A DNA stretch of 64,000 nt from Palsa-504 sp963753195 (GTDB taxonomy: Bacteria; Actinomycetota; Actinomycetes; Streptosporangiales; Streptosporangiaceae), in contig CAVWBH010000003.1 of assembly GCA_963753195.1 (NCBI GenBank), positions 248,001 through 312,000 of the forward strand, in the 5' to 3' direction. A program made the translations under genes and the position numbers. The notes below the pieces were generated by a model, which worked only from the letters and a program-made list of their open reading frames with translations, was not told the origin of the DNA and did no database searches. Position 1 is the stretch's first letter. Each line of letters starts with the position of its first letter. This document shows, piece after piece, positions 1 through 9,170 of this stretch.

Positions 1-370
1 CCCGGCCGGTGACCCGGTGGATCTGGTCCGCGGGCAGGCCCTGGGCGAGCAGGTAGTCGGCGCCGATCTCGGCGATGGCCGCCTTGGCCCCGGTCTGCTG
101 CGATACCCGCGCGGTGTCGGCGACGTGGTCGTGGTGCGGGTGGCCGACGAGCAGCAGGTCGGCCCGGGTCACGTCGGTCACGTCGAAGCCCAGGGGCCGG
201 TTGCGCGGCGGGCGCTCGTAGAAGTTGTCCAGCAGCACGACCCGGTCGCCGAAGGCCAGCTCGAAGCTGGCCGTGCCGAACCAGCGCAGGGTCAGCGCGC
301 CGGGGTCGGGATGCGCGGGACCGCCGAGCGATACCGGCAGCGAGTAGTTACGGATTGTCCTGGCGGTCAT
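1..370 (-). CDS. MBL-fold metal-dependent hydrolase (3' end outside window)
   Basis: The start codon at 370 opens a frame that runs off the left edge, giving about 123 N-terminal residues. After a beta-strand region (LRWFGTASFELAFGDRVVLL) the protein shows GHPHHDHVAD, which matches the HxHxDH zinc-binding loop of the metallo-beta-lactamase superfamily. The family contains hydrolases with two metal ions, and the substrate cannot be told from this fragment. It reads in the same direction as the two genes upstream, 113 nt after the AGGCT-fold gene. An A/T-rich patch at about 435-460 could hold its own promoter. The family call is firm because of the metal motif; the specific function is unknown. 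Confidence 0.8.
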   Translation of the reverse strand, partial: MTARTIRNYSLPVSLGGPAHPDPGALTLRWFGTASFELAFGDRVVLLDNFYERPPRNRPLGFDVTDVTRADLLLVGHPHHDHVADTARVSQQTGAKAAIAEIGADYLLAQGLPADQIHRVTGR

Positions 371-483
371 CTCAGCTGTCTCCTCATGGGGGCTGGTCGG
401 CTGCGCACCCGGTCATGGCGGTGACCAGCAATCCGTGATTTCTATCAACTTAATAGGATTTGCCGCAGCGGGCTAGTGGGGTC

Positions 484-876
484 TCATCGGTGCTGCTGGC
501 GGGTGTAGCGGAGCCAGCCGCCGCGGTCGCTGATGTCGCTGACGCCAGGCGCGTGCAGCGCTTCGGTCCGCATGCGCATGGCCAGCGAGCCCGTTCCGTC
601 GTCCAGCTCGATGATGCCCAGCTCGAGCTCGGGCGGCTCGGCGGGCAGCAGCCGGTCGCGCAGCACCGCGTAACTGACCTCGTAGAGTTCCCCGGGGACG
701 CTGACGCCGCCCGCGGGGACCGGATGGAGCCCGGGGAACTCGTCACGGACGGAGTAGAAGCGGTACCGGGCGGCGGTGCGGGTCGGGCCGTGGAAGACCG
801 CGTCGCGCAGGTGAGCGTTCAGCCGGCCGCCCGACATCGCTTCTCCGTTCACGAACATCCGAACGTGGTCGGACAT
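484..876 (-). CDS. Gamma-glutamylcyclotransferase-like (AGGCT-fold) protein
   Basis: This 130-residue protein contains FVNGEAMSGGRLNAHL near the N-terminus, then FYSVRDEFPGL and GGVSVPGELYEVSYAVL. This pattern resembles the small AGGCT/AIG2-type fold, in particular the C-terminal domain of allophanate hydrolases, where the domain stands alone here. A GGAGGG ribosome binding site lies 11 nt before the ATG. It follows the enoyl-CoA hydratase gene by 28 nt on the same strand, so the two are probably cotranscribed. The reaction is not known: stand-alone versions are annotated as gamma-glutamylcyclotransferase-like, but the sequence alone does not prove that activity. Confidence 0.7.
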   Translation of the reverse strand: MSDHVRMFVNGEAMSGGRLNAHLRDAVFHGPTRTAARYRFYSVRDEFPGLHPVPAGGVSVPGELYEVSYAVLRDRLLPAEPPELELGIIELDDGTGSLAMRMRTEALHAPGVSDISDRGGWLRYTRQQHR

Positions 877-904
877 GTGGCGTCATCCCTCCGCGGGCCC
901 GCGG

Positions 905-1726
905 TCAGGCGCCGCTGAACCGGGGCGGGCGCTTGGCCAGGAAGCCGGCCAGGCCCTCGGCGAAGTCGCCGGAGGCGGCCAGCTCGCGCTGGATCCCGGC
1001 CTCGAACTCCAGCTGGGCATCCATCTGCGCGTACAGCCACTGGTTCAGCTCGCGCTTGGTCCCGGCGTAGGACCGGGTGGCGCCGGAGGCGAGGCGGTCC
1101 AGGAGGGCGTCAGCCTGGCCGGCGAACTCCGCGTCCGGCCAGACCCGGTTGATCAGGCCCCAGTCCAGCGCGGACCTGGCGTCGAGGCGCTCCCCCAGCA
1201 TGGCCAGCTCCGCGGCGCGGGTGAACCCGACCCGGGCCGGCACGAACAGCGAGGAGCCCCCGTCGGGGACCAGGCCGATATTGACGAAGGCCAGCTGGAA
1301 GAAGGCTGACTCGGCGGCGACCACCAGGTCGCAGGCCAGCGCCAGGGACAGCCCGATCCCGGCCGCGGCGCCGTTGACGGCGGCGAGCACCGGCTTGGGC
1401 ATCTGCCGCAGGCCGGTGATCAGCGGGTGGTATCTCTCGGTGAGCAGCCCGTACACGTCGATCGGGCCGCCGTCGGCCCGGTCGGCGGCCTCCTTGAGGT
1501 CGAAGCCGCTGGAGAAGGCCCGGCCGGCACCGGTGATGGCCACGGCCCGGATATCCGGATTATCGGTGACCTCCCGGATCGCGGCCCGCAGGTCGGTAGA
1601 GAACTGATCGCTCCACGCGTTCATCCGCTCGGGGCGGTTCAGCTCGACTTTCGCCCCCGCTCCCCGCCGGTACAGGTTGACCGTCTCATACTGGCGGTAA
1701 AGCTCATCGTCGCCCACGCCGGTCAT
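905..1726 (-). CDS. Enoyl-CoA hydratase/isomerase family protein
   Basis: The product is a crotonase-fold protein of about 273 residues. The two oxyanion-hole segments are visible as AGRAFSSGFDLKEAA and NGAAAGIGLSLALACDL, and FVNIGLVPDGGSS follows, an arrangement common in PaaG-like isomerases as well as hydratases. It should act on acyl-CoA thioesters, in fatty acid or aromatic-acid breakdown. I chose the ATG at 1726 (MTGVGDDELYRQYE) rather than the longer frame starting at 1795, because the extra residues are Arg-rich, would overlap the divergent ppk2 start at 1778 and are not crotonase-like. It heads the three-gene minus-strand group at the left end. Confidence 0.85.
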   Translation of the reverse strand: MTGVGDDELYRQYETVNLYRRGAGAKVELNRPERMNAWSDQFSTDLRAAIREVTDNPDIRAVAITGAGRAFSSGFDLKEAADRADGGPIDVYGLLTERYHPLITGLRQMPKPVLAAVNGAAAGIGLSLALACDLVVAAESAFFQLAFVNIGLVPDGGSSLFVPARVGFTRAAELAMLGERLDARSALDWGLINRVWPDAEFAGQADALLDRLASGATRSYAGTKRELNQWLYAQMDAQLEFEAGIQRELAASGDFAEGLAGFLAKRPPRFSGA

Positions 1727-1777
1727 GCTATCGCGGGGGTTCCGGGGCGATAAAGGCCGACCGAAGGAGAAACGGCG

Positions 1778-2620
1778 ATGGCGGCAAAGAAGCACGCGGG
1801 GCAGCCCGACGGGGTGAACCGGCTACCGCGGAAGCTGTATGAGACCGAGCTGTACCGCCTGCAGGGCGAGCTGGTGAAGATGCAGGAATGGGTGCGCACG
1901 GAGGGCGCCAGGATCGTGGTCATCTTCGAGGGCCGCGACGCGGCCGGCAAGGGCAGCACGATCAAGCGGGTCACCGAGTACCTCAACCCCCGGCTGGCGC
2001 GGATCGCGGCGCTGCCCGCGCCGACCGAACGTGAGCGCAGCCAGTGGTACTTCCAGCGTTACGTCGACCAGCTGCCCGCCGCGGGCGAGCTGGTCCTGTT
2101 CGACCGCAGCTGGTACAACCGGGCCGGGGTGGAGCACGTCATGGGATTCTGCACCAAGGAGGAGTACAGCCGGTTCCTGCACCAGTGCCCCATCTTCGAG
2201 CGGCTGCTGGTCGAGGACGGCCTCCTGCTGCGCAAGTACTGGTTCTCGGTCAGCGACGAGGAGCAGGAGCGCCGGTTCCGGTCCAGGCTGAAAGACCCCA
2301 TGCGGCGCTGGAAGCTCTCGCCGATGGACCTGGAGTCCATCACCAAGTGGGAGGACTATTCCCGGGCCAAGGACGAGATGTTCATTCACACCGACATCCC
2401 CGAGGCGCCCTGGCACGTGGTCGAGAGCGAGGACAAGCGGCGGGCCCGGATCAACATGATCGCCCACCTGATCAGCTCGATCCCCTACCACGACGTGCAG
2501 CCGCCCAAGCTCAAGCTGCCGCCCCGGCCGCCCGGCCAGGGATACGTCCGGGTGCCCAGAGACATGCAGGCCTACGTCCCCAACCACGCCGACGAGCTGG
2601 GTTCGGGGGACCGGGACTAG
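1778..2620 (+). CDS. ppk2: Polyphosphate kinase 2 (class I PPK2)
   Basis: This 280-residue protein has the PPK2 signature set: a Walker A motif GRDAAGKG at residues 52-59, the lid-side sequence LPAPTERERSQWYFQRY, and a Walker B LVLFDRSWYNR at 105-115. PPK2 enzymes transfer phosphate between inorganic polyphosphate and nucleoside diphosphates in the cytoplasm; the single-domain length and the WKLSPMDLES segment fit the class I type, which favours making ATP or GTP from polyphosphate. A GAAGGAG ribosome binding site precedes the ATG. It diverges from the enoyl-CoA hydratase gene, with only 51 nt between the starts, so the promoters must overlap or sit close together. Confidence 0.93.
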   Translation: MAAKKHAGQPDGVNRLPRKLYETELYRLQGELVKMQEWVRTEGARIVVIFEGRDAAGKGSTIKRVTEYLNPRLARIAALPAPTERERSQWYFQRYVDQLPAAGELVLFDRSWYNRAGVEHVMGFCTKEEYSRFLHQCPIFERLLVEDGLLLRKYWFSVSDEEQERRFRSRLKDPMRRWKLSPMDLESITKWEDYSRAKDEMFIHTDIPEAPWHVVESEDKRRARINMIAHLISSIPYHDVQPPKLKLPPRPPGQGYVRVPRDMQAYVPNHADELGSGDRD

Positions 2621-2758
2621 ACGCCGGAGGCGGACTGGCCGGCGGCGGACTGGCCAGCGACGGCGTCATCCGCCGCCTGCTGGAGGCCGGCGAGCTCGAC
2701 CGGCTGAGCATCACCTTGTGCCCCGAGCGACCTGATCCGGCCGCGGCCGGCCGGTGAG
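2621..2758 (+). pseudogene. Remnant of a RibD/dihydrofolate-reductase-like gene
   Basis: Between ppk2 and the MFS gene one frame reads GGGLASDGVIRRLLEAG followed by ELDRLSITLCPE and then stops at 2758. This looks like the conserved late part of RibD C-terminal (dihydrofolate-reductase-like) domains, where a GGG-x-L segment precedes a helix ending in LLEAGLVDEL and a beta strand. No start codon, cofactor-binding N-terminal part or following strand is present, so it is best read as a gene fragment left after deletion. The match is by eye only; a chance resemblance is possible. Confidence 0.4.
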
Positions 2759-2812
2759 TTCCGGCCGGGGCCGACGTCCACACCAGGAACGCACGTTATG
2801 AGGGGAAGGCCG

Positions 2813-4270
2813 ATGAACGACCGTAATCGCTGGGTCGCCCTGGTGGTGCTGTGCACCGGGATGCTGATGATCGTGCTGGACATGACGATCGTGAACGTGG
2901 CGTTGCCGTCGATCCAGGCGGATCTGGGCTTTTCGCAGGCCGGCCTGGCCTGGGTGGTCAACGCCTACCTGATCGCGTTCGCCGGGCTGCTGCTGCTGGC
3001 CGGGCGGCTCGGGGATCTGGCCGGGCGGCGGGACGTGTTCCTGGCCGGGCTGGCGCTGTTCACCGCGGCCTCGCTGGCCTGCGGGCTGGCGGCCAGCCAG
3101 GGGATGCTCATCGCGGCGCGGTTCGCGCAGGGCGTCGGCGGCGCGATGACCTCGGCGGTGATCCTGGGCATGATCGTCACCATGTTCCCCGGGCCGCGGG
3201 AGCAGGCCCGGGCGATCGGCGTGTTCGCCTTCGTCGCCTCCGCGGGCGCGGCGGTCGGGCTGCTGGCCGGCGGGATCCTCACCCAGGTGCTGAACTGGCA
3301 CTGGATCTTCTTCGTCAACCTGCCCGTCGGAGCGATCACCGCCGCCTGCGCGGTGCGCGTCATCGGCCGGGACCGGGGCGCGGGCCTGCGGGCGGGCATG
3401 GACGTGCCCGGCGCGGTGCTGATCACCACCGCGATGATGCTGGCCGTGTTCACCATCGTGGATCCGGCCGCGCAGCGGGGCTGGCTGGCCCCGCAGACGC
3501 TGGGCCTGGCCGCGGCCTCGCTGGTCCTGCTCGGCGCGTTCATCGCCCGGCAAGCCACGGCGCGCCACCCGCTGATGCCGCTGCGGGTCTTCGCCTCCCG
3601 CAACGTGACCGGCGCGAACCTGGTCCAGGTGCTGGCCACGGCGGGGATGTTCGGCATGTTCTTCCTCGGCTCGCTGTACCTGCGGCAGATCCAGGGTTAC
3701 CGCCCGCTGCAGATCGGGCTGGCGTTCCTGCCCGTCGCCGTGGTCATGGGCACGCTGTCGGTCCGGTACACCGACCGGCTGGTGATGCGGTTCGGCGCCC
3801 GCACGCTCATGTTCGGTGGCCTCGGGCTGATCGCCGCCGGGCTGGCCCTGTTCGCCCTGGCCCCCGCGCACGGCGGCGGGTACCTGACCTACGTATTCCC
3901 GGTCACGGTGGCGATCGGCGCCGGCGCCGGGCTGTGCTTCCCCGCGCTGATGACGCTGGCCATGTCCAGTGCCACCGCGCAGGACGCCGGGCTGGCCTCC
4001 GGCCTGGTCAACACCACCGCCCAGATCGGCGGCGCGCTGGGCCTGGCCGTGCTGGCCACCGTGTCGGCCGCCCGGACCAACGCGCTGATCGCGCAGCACC
4101 GGCCGACCGCGGTCGCCCTGACCGAGGGCTACCACCTGGCCTTCTGGATCGCGTTCGGCCTGGTCGTCGCCGCCATCGCGGCCGCCGCCGCACTGCTGCG
4201 CCCGCCGCGCGCCGCCGCGGCCGAGCCGGCGCTGGCCCCGGAGCCCGTCCCGGCCAGCCGGGCCCATTGA
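2813..4270 (+). CDS. MFS transporter, DHA2 (EmrB/QacA) type
   Basis: The protein has about 485 residues and many hydrophobic segments, consistent with the 14-helix drug:H+ antiporter-2 family. Motifs seen are LDMTIVNVALPSI in helix 1 (family motif D1), GRLGDLAGRRDVF (motif A, cytoplasmic loop 2-3), and a helix-5 motif C-like segment SAGAAVGLLAGGIL. It should export a drug or other small amphipathic compound across the cytoplasmic membrane. I chose ATG 2813 because AGGGGAAGG stands just before it; ATG 2798 lies inside that binding site. The Ala/Pro-rich tail after the last helix is probably cytoplasmic. No regulator gene is adjacent, so the substrate cannot be inferred. Confidence 0.9.
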   Translation: MNDRNRWVALVVLCTGMLMIVLDMTIVNVALPSIQADLGFSQAGLAWVVNAYLIAFAGLLLLAGRLGDLAGRRDVFLAGLALFTAASLACGLAASQGMLIAARFAQGVGGAMTSAVILGMIVTMFPGPREQARAIGVFAFVASAGAAVGLLAGGILTQVLNWHWIFFVNLPVGAITAACAVRVIGRDRGAGLRAGMDVPGAVLITTAMMLAVFTIVDPAAQRGWLAPQTLGLAAASLVLLGAFIARQATARHPLMPLRVFASRNVTGANLVQVLATAGMFGMFFLGSLYLRQIQGYRPLQIGLAFLPVAVVMGTLSVRYTDRLVMRFGARTLMFGGLGLIAAGLALFALAPAHGGGYLTYVFPVTVAIGAGAGLCFPALMTLAMSSATAQDAGLASGLVNTTAQIGGALGLAVLATVSAARTNALIAQHRPTAVALTEGYHLAFWIAFGLVVAAIAAAAALLRPPRAAAAEPALAPEPVPASRAH

Positions 4271-4366
4271 CCGCCTGACCGCCAGGGCGCCCGACCGCCT
4301 GCCCAGGGCACCCAGCTAATTGACCGCCTGACCGAGCGTCGCAGGGGCACGCTCGGAGCCGCGGGA

Positions 4367-4412
4367 ACCACGGTCCGTTCGGTAGGAAATTTTCGGCCGA
4401 ACGGACCGTGGT
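4367..4412. terminator. 16-bp perfect inverted repeat after the MFS gene
   Basis: The arms ACCACGGTCCGTTCGG (4367-4382) and its exact complement (4397-4412) flank a 14-nt A/T-rich loop. It begins about 97 nt after the MFS stop and 130 nt before pgi, and can act as a rho-independent-like hairpin without a U-tract, or as a protein site. A related, weaker element lies at 23815-23856. Confidence 0.55.
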
Positions 4413-4543
4413 GGCACATTCCGCGGATCGTTCCCGGCGGCCCGCCTGGTGTTCAGGCCGTGTTACCGGCGGGCCGGAGGCGGACGACCGGCCGAGCATG
4501 AAACTATGCCCGTGGGGACAGGCAAGAGCGAGGAGGCAGCGTG

Positions 4544-6181
4544 ATGGCGGCTTCGGGGCTGGCACCTCTGCCGGAGCGGAAGGCGTGGCAGGCGCTCACC
4601 CGGCACCACGCCGAGATCGCAGGCCAGCATCTGCGGGAGCTGTTCGCCGCCGATCCCGGGCGGGGCGAGCGGATGGTCGCGGAGGCGGCCGGGCTGTACC
4701 TGGACTACTCCAAAAACCGGGTCACCGGCGAGACGATGCGGCTGCTGGTCGAGCTGGCCGTCGAGTCGGGGCTGCCGGAACGGCGGGAGGCCATGTTCCG
4801 CGGCGAGCACATCAACGTGTCCGAAGACCGCGCCGTGCTGCACGTCGCGCTGCGGATGCCGCGGACGCAGACGCTCATCGTGGACGGCACCGACGTGGTG
4901 GCGGAGGTCCACGAGGTGCTGGACCGGATGGCCGGCTTCGCCAACCGGATCAGGTCCGGGGAGTGGAAGGGCCAGACCGGCCAGGCGATCAGGAACGTGG
5001 TGAACGTCGGGATCGGCGGTTCCGACCTGGGCCCGGTGATGGCGTACGAGGCCTTGCGGGACTACGCGACGCGGGACATCACGTTCCGGTTCGTGTCCAA
5101 CGTGGACTCCACCGACTTCGTCGAGGCGACCCGGGACCTCGATCCGGCGCAGACGCTGTTCATCATCTCCTCCAAGACGTTCGGCACGCTGGAGACGCTC
5201 ACCAACGCCACATCGGCGCGGGACTGGATCACCTCGGCGCTGGGCGAGGACGCGGTGGCCAGGCACTTCGTCGCGGTATCGACCAACGCCGAGCGGGTCG
5301 CGAAGTTCGGCATCGAGGTGGCGAACATGTTCGGGTTCTGGGACTGGGTGGGCGGCCGGTACTCGATGGACTCGGCCATCGGGCTGTCCACCATGGTGGC
5401 GATCGGGCCGGAGCGGTTCGGCGAGATGCTGGCCGGGTTCCATGAGATGGACGAGCACTTCCGCACCGCGCCGCTGGAGCGGAACCTGCCGGTGCTGATG
5501 GGCCTGCTCGCGGTGTGGTACCGGGACTTCTTCGGCCTGCAGAGCTACGGGGTGATGCCGTACGAGCAGTACCTCAAGCGGTTCCCCGCCTACCTGCAGC
5601 AGCTCACCATGGAGTCCAACGGCAAGCACGTGACGCTGGCCGGCGAGCAGGTCGGCTACGACACCGGGGCGGTCTTCTGGGGTGAGCCGGGCACCAACGG
5701 CCAGCACAGCTTCTACCAGCTCATCCACCAGGGCACCACGATCATCCCAGTCGACCTGATCGGCTTCGGCAAGACGCTGAACCCGCTGCGCGACCACCAC
5801 GACATCCTGTCCTCCAACGTGTTCGCGCAGGCCGCGGCCCTGGCGTTCGGCAAGACCGCGGACGAGGTGCGGGCCGAGGGCACCCCGGCCAGCGTGGTGC
5901 CGCACCGGGTGATGGAGGGCAACCGGCCCTCGAACGTGCTGCTGGCCGAGATCCTCACCCCGCGGATCCTGGGCACGCTGGTGGCGCTGTACGAGCACAG
6001 CGTGTTCACCCAGGGGACCATCTGGGACATCGATTCGTTCGACCAGTGGGGCGTAGAGCTCGGCAAGGTGCTCGCGGCGGCGATCATCCCCGAGCTGACC
6101 AGCCCGGCCGAGCCCGCGCTCGACCACGATCCGTCGACCAACGCGCTCATCCGCAAGTACCGCGAGCTCAAGGCCCGCTGA
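4544..6181 (+). CDS. pgi: Glucose-6-phosphate isomerase
   Basis: This is a full-length phosphoglucose isomerase of about 545 residues, converting glucose 6-phosphate to fructose 6-phosphate in the cytoplasm. Visible hallmarks are the sugar-phosphate loop GIGGSDLGP near 156, the family signature WVGGRYSMDSAIG near 270, the base-catalyst motif MESNGK with Glu at about 357, and GQHSFYQLIHQG with its conserved His. The ATG at 4544 is preferred over the GTG three bases earlier because it stands 7 nt after AGGAGG. It is the first gene of an operon with gnd and zwf, with 20 nt to gnd. Together they link glycolysis to the pentose phosphate pathway. Confidence 0.97.
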   Translation: MAASGLAPLPERKAWQALTRHHAEIAGQHLRELFAADPGRGERMVAEAAGLYLDYSKNRVTGETMRLLVELAVESGLPERREAMFRGEHINVSEDRAVLHVALRMPRTQTLIVDGTDVVAEVHEVLDRMAGFANRIRSGEWKGQTGQAIRNVVNVGIGGSDLGPVMAYEALRDYATRDITFRFVSNVDSTDFVEATRDLDPAQTLFIISSKTFGTLETLTNATSARDWITSALGEDAVARHFVAVSTNAERVAKFGIEVANMFGFWDWVGGRYSMDSAIGLSTMVAIGPERFGEMLAGFHEMDEHFRTAPLERNLPVLMGLLAVWYRDFFGLQSYGVMPYEQYLKRFPAYLQQLTMESNGKHVTLAGEQVGYDTGAVFWGEPGTNGQHSFYQLIHQGTTIIPVDLIGFGKTLNPLRDHHDILSSNVFAQAAALAFGKTADEVRAEGTPASVVPHRVMEGNRPSNVLLAEILTPRILGTLVALYEHSVFTQGTIWDIDSFDQWGVELGKVLAAAIIPELTSPAEPALDHDPSTNALIRKYRELKAR

Positions 6182-6201
6182 TGCTGTGAAGGGATTCAAC
6201 G

Positions 6202-7230
6202 ATGCCAACTGACACGCCGATGCAGCTCGGGATGATCGGGCTCGGCCGGATGGGCGCCAACCTGGTCCGCCGCCTCATGCGCGACGGCCACCGCTGCGTG
6301 GCCTATGACCGCAACCCCGACGTGGTCAAGGCCATGGAAGCCGAGGGCGCGACCGGGGCGGACAGCCTGGCCGATTTCGTGGCCAAGCTGGAGGAGCCGC
6401 GCAACATCTGGATCATGGTTCCGGCCGGTGTCGTGCAGCCCACCCTGGAGCAGCTGCGCCCGCTGCTGGCGGCCGACGACATCGTGATCGACGGCGGGAA
6501 CTCCTACTACCGGGACGACATCCCCCGGGCCGCGGAGCTGAAGCGGTACGGCATCCACTACATCGACTGCGGCACCAGCGGCGGGGTGTGGGGCCTGGAC
6601 CGGGGCTACTGCCTGATGATCGGCGGCGAGGAGGAGCCGGTGCGGCGTCTGGACCCGATCTTCATGACCATCGCGCCGGGATCGGGCAGCGCGGAGCCCA
6701 CCCCCGGCCGGACCCGCACCGGGACGGCCGAGCACGGGTACCTGCACTGCGGGCCGTCCGGGGCGGGCCACTTCGTCAAGATGGTGCACAACGGCATCGA
6801 GTACGGCATGATGGCCGCGATCGCCGAGGGCCTGTCCATCATCAAGCACGCCGACGCGGGCCTGCACCAGCAGGAGGTCGACGCGGAGACCGCGCCGCTG
6901 CGTGACCCCTGGGCGTATGAGTACCAGATCGACACGGCCGAGGTCGCCGAGGTGTGGCGGCGGGGCTCGGTGGTCAGCTCCTGGCTGGTCGACCTGACCG
7001 CCGCCGCGTTCGCCAAGTCGCCGGACCTGGATGACTTCAGCGGCCGGGTGTCCGATTCGGGCGAGGGCCGGTGGACGGTGCTGGCCGCGGTGGACGAGGG
7101 CGTGCCGGCCTCGGTCATCGCCGCGTCGCTGTACGAGCGGTTCGAGTCCCGCGACGCCGGGGAGTTCACCGGGAAGATCCTGTCCGCGATGCGCTCGGAA
7201 TTCGGCGGCCACGCGGAGAAGAAAGCCTGA
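6202..7230 (+). CDS. gnd: 6-phosphogluconate dehydrogenase, short decarboxylating type
   Basis: This 342-residue protein has an N-terminal Rossmann segment GLGRMGANLVRRL, the substrate-loop motif IDGGNSYYRDD and the catalytic helix sequence FVKMVHNGIEYGM near 191-204, whose Lys and Glu are the acid/base pair. It oxidises and decarboxylates 6-phosphogluconate to ribulose 5-phosphate. At about 340 residues it belongs to the short class that lacks the long C-terminal domain of the E. coli enzyme; members of that class are often NAD-preferring, which I cannot verify here. It lies between pgi and zwf, 6 nt before zwf, so the operon encodes both oxidative dehydrogenases of the pathway. Confidence 0.95.
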   Translation: MPTDTPMQLGMIGLGRMGANLVRRLMRDGHRCVAYDRNPDVVKAMEAEGATGADSLADFVAKLEEPRNIWIMVPAGVVQPTLEQLRPLLAADDIVIDGGNSYYRDDIPRAAELKRYGIHYIDCGTSGGVWGLDRGYCLMIGGEEEPVRRLDPIFMTIAPGSGSAEPTPGRTRTGTAEHGYLHCGPSGAGHFVKMVHNGIEYGMMAAIAEGLSIIKHADAGLHQQEVDAETAPLRDPWAYEYQIDTAEVAEVWRRGSVVSSWLVDLTAAAFAKSPDLDDFSGRVSDSGEGRWTVLAAVDEGVPASVIAASLYERFESRDAGEFTGKILSAMRSEFGGHAEKKA

Positions 7231-7236
7231 TCCGCG

Positions 7237-8676
7237 ATGAGCACCCCCGGATACACGCGGCCGGAAAACCACGTCGTCGTGCTGTTCGGCGCCACCGGCG
7301 ACCTGGCCAAGCGCAAGCTGCTGCCCGGATGGTTCCACCTGTACACGGCGGGCCTGCTGCCCAGGGAGTTCCGCCTGATCGGGTCGGCGCCGCCGGGCTC
7401 GGCCATGACCGACGAGCAGTTCCGCGCGCACGCCCGGCAGTCGTGCGGCGAGTTCTGCATCACCAAGCCCGACGACGGGGACTGGGCGGGCTTCGAGCAG
7501 AACCTGTCGTTCGCGGCCGCCGAGCCGGGAAACACCGCCGACCTCGAAGCGGCCGTCAGCCGGGCCGAGAAGGAGATCGGCCGCAACCCGGGGCGGCTCT
7601 ACCACCTGGCCATACCGCCGGTCGCGTTCACCTCGGTGGTGGGCATGATCGGCGCGGCCGGCCTGGCCCGCGGGGCGAAGATCATCATCGAGAAGCCGTT
7701 CGGCACCGACCTGGACTCGGCCCGCAAGCTGAACCAGGCGGTACGTGAGTACTTCGACGAGTCGCAGGTCTTCCGCATCGACCACTTCCTGGGCAAGGAA
7801 TCGGTCGACAACATCCTGGCCTTCCGGTTCGCCAACGGGCTGTTCGAACCGGTCTGGAACCGCTCGCACATCCGGTACGTACAGATCGACGTGCCCGAGA
7901 CGCTGTCGATCGAGGGGCGGGCCGCGTTCTACGACGCCACCGGCGCCTACCGGGACATGGTGGTGACGCACCTGTTCCAGGTGCTCGCGTTCGTGGCCAT
8001 GGAGCCGCCGGTGTCGCTGAGCGCCGGGCCGCTGCGGGACGAGAAGTTCAAGGTGTACCAGTCGCTGCGGCCGCTCGACGTGCGGCACGTCGTGCGCGGG
8101 CAGTACGAGGGGTACCGCTCCGAGCCCGGCGTCGCGGCCGACTCGCAGACCGAGACGATGGTCGCGGTGCGGGCCGAGGTGGACAACTGGCGCTGGCACG
8201 GCGTGCCGTTCTTCCTGCGGTCGGGAAAGGCCATGGCGGCCGGCCGGCAGGTTATCACGCTCGGCTTCGACGAGCCGCCGACCCGGATGTTCCACGTGCA
8301 CCGCCGGGACATCCCCACCGGCCGGATGAACGAGATCGTCATCGACTTCGCCGACCCGGGCTCGATCACCACCGAGTTCATGGCCAAGGTCCCCGGCCCG
8401 GAGCTGAGCCTGGGTCACGCGACGATGATGTTCAAGTACCAGGACTCGTTCGTCCAGGCGAACGCGCTCGAGGGCTACGAGCACCTGATCCTGCAGGCCA
8501 TGGTCGGCGACCAGACGCTGTTCACCCGGTCGGACTCGATCGAGCGGCTGTGGGAGATCTCCGAGCCGCTGCTGGAGAAGCCGCCGCCGGTCGAGCCGTA
8601 CGCGGTCGGGTCGTGGGGCCCGGAGTCGGTCAACCGGCTGGTCGAGCCCAACCGCTGGCACCTGTCGGACCACTAG
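7237..8676 (+). CDS. zwf: Glucose-6-phosphate 1-dehydrogenase
   Basis: The 479-residue protein carries the nucleotide-binding LFGATGDLAKRKL near 17-29, IIIEKPFGTDL, and the active-site signature RIDHFLGKE at 180-188 that holds the catalytic His/Lys. It oxidises glucose 6-phosphate to 6-phosphogluconolactone with NAD(P)+. Length and motif order match bacterial Zwf enzymes. It is the last gene of the pgi-gnd-zwf operon; no OpcA or 6-phosphogluconolactonase gene follows in this window, unlike the common actinobacterial tkt-tal-zwf-opcA-pgl arrangement, so this may be a second, separate zwf locus. Confidence 0.97.
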   Translation: MSTPGYTRPENHVVVLFGATGDLAKRKLLPGWFHLYTAGLLPREFRLIGSAPPGSAMTDEQFRAHARQSCGEFCITKPDDGDWAGFEQNLSFAAAEPGNTADLEAAVSRAEKEIGRNPGRLYHLAIPPVAFTSVVGMIGAAGLARGAKIIIEKPFGTDLDSARKLNQAVREYFDESQVFRIDHFLGKESVDNILAFRFANGLFEPVWNRSHIRYVQIDVPETLSIEGRAAFYDATGAYRDMVVTHLFQVLAFVAMEPPVSLSAGPLRDEKFKVYQSLRPLDVRHVVRGQYEGYRSEPGVAADSQTETMVAVRAEVDNWRWHGVPFFLRSGKAMAAGRQVITLGFDEPPTRMFHVHRRDIPTGRMNEIVIDFADPGSITTEFMAKVPGPELSLGHATMMFKYQDSFVQANALEGYEHLILQAMVGDQTLFTRSDSIERLWEISEPLLEKPPPVEPYAVGSWGPESVNRLVEPNRWHLSDH

Positions 8677-9170
8677 CGGGCGGAGTGCCTGCCCAGCCTT
8701 CATCCGTTGTGCCCGCCAGCGTCGTTGTGCCTGCCCAGCCTCATCCGTCCCCGCTACACCATTTACGTGGTGGATCCGGGCTTCATGGAACATTTGGTGG
8801 ATTCGGATGCACCGGATCTTCCACGGAGCCCGGATCTACCTGGGTCATGGTGCCGGTGATTCTGGGGTGAGACGTGGGGCGGGGCCGGGAGGTTCCGGCT
8901 CGCCCAGCCTCCGTGGCGCGGCCTCGCTGGACGGCCCCGCCTCCAGGCCGGGGGCAGCCGCTACGGCCGCGGCAGCGCAGCGGCCCCAGCAGCCTCATCC
9001 GCCCCGGCTCCGGCGGGCACCTCGATCGTGGAAACGGCCGCGGCACGGTGCCGGCGGCACCACACGCGAGGGATCAGCGCGAGTACGTCCCCTCGGTCTC
9101 AGCCGACTCGCCACGGAGCTCAGACTGGTTGGGGACTTAGACAACATTCCTGTTCCGCGCACAATGAACC
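8677..9170. other. Intergenic region with short direct repeats
   Basis: No convincing gene is seen in these 494 nt. GTGCCTGCCCAGCC followed by a TCATCCGT sequence occurs at about 8686 and again at about 8729, and a pair GGTGGATCCGG / GGTGGATTCGG occurs near 8769 and 8798. The rest is low-complexity GC-rich sequence. The promoter of the following lipid-kinase gene probably lies in its last 100 nt. Confidence 0.5.

Noticed and set aside
2711..4267. Long open frame of 518 codons opposite the MFS gene, and similar antisense frames opposite most genes
   Set aside because: They come from the G/C bias at third codon positions in GC-rich DNA; the translations are low-complexity Arg/Gly/Pro-rich and have no family features, while the sense frames do.
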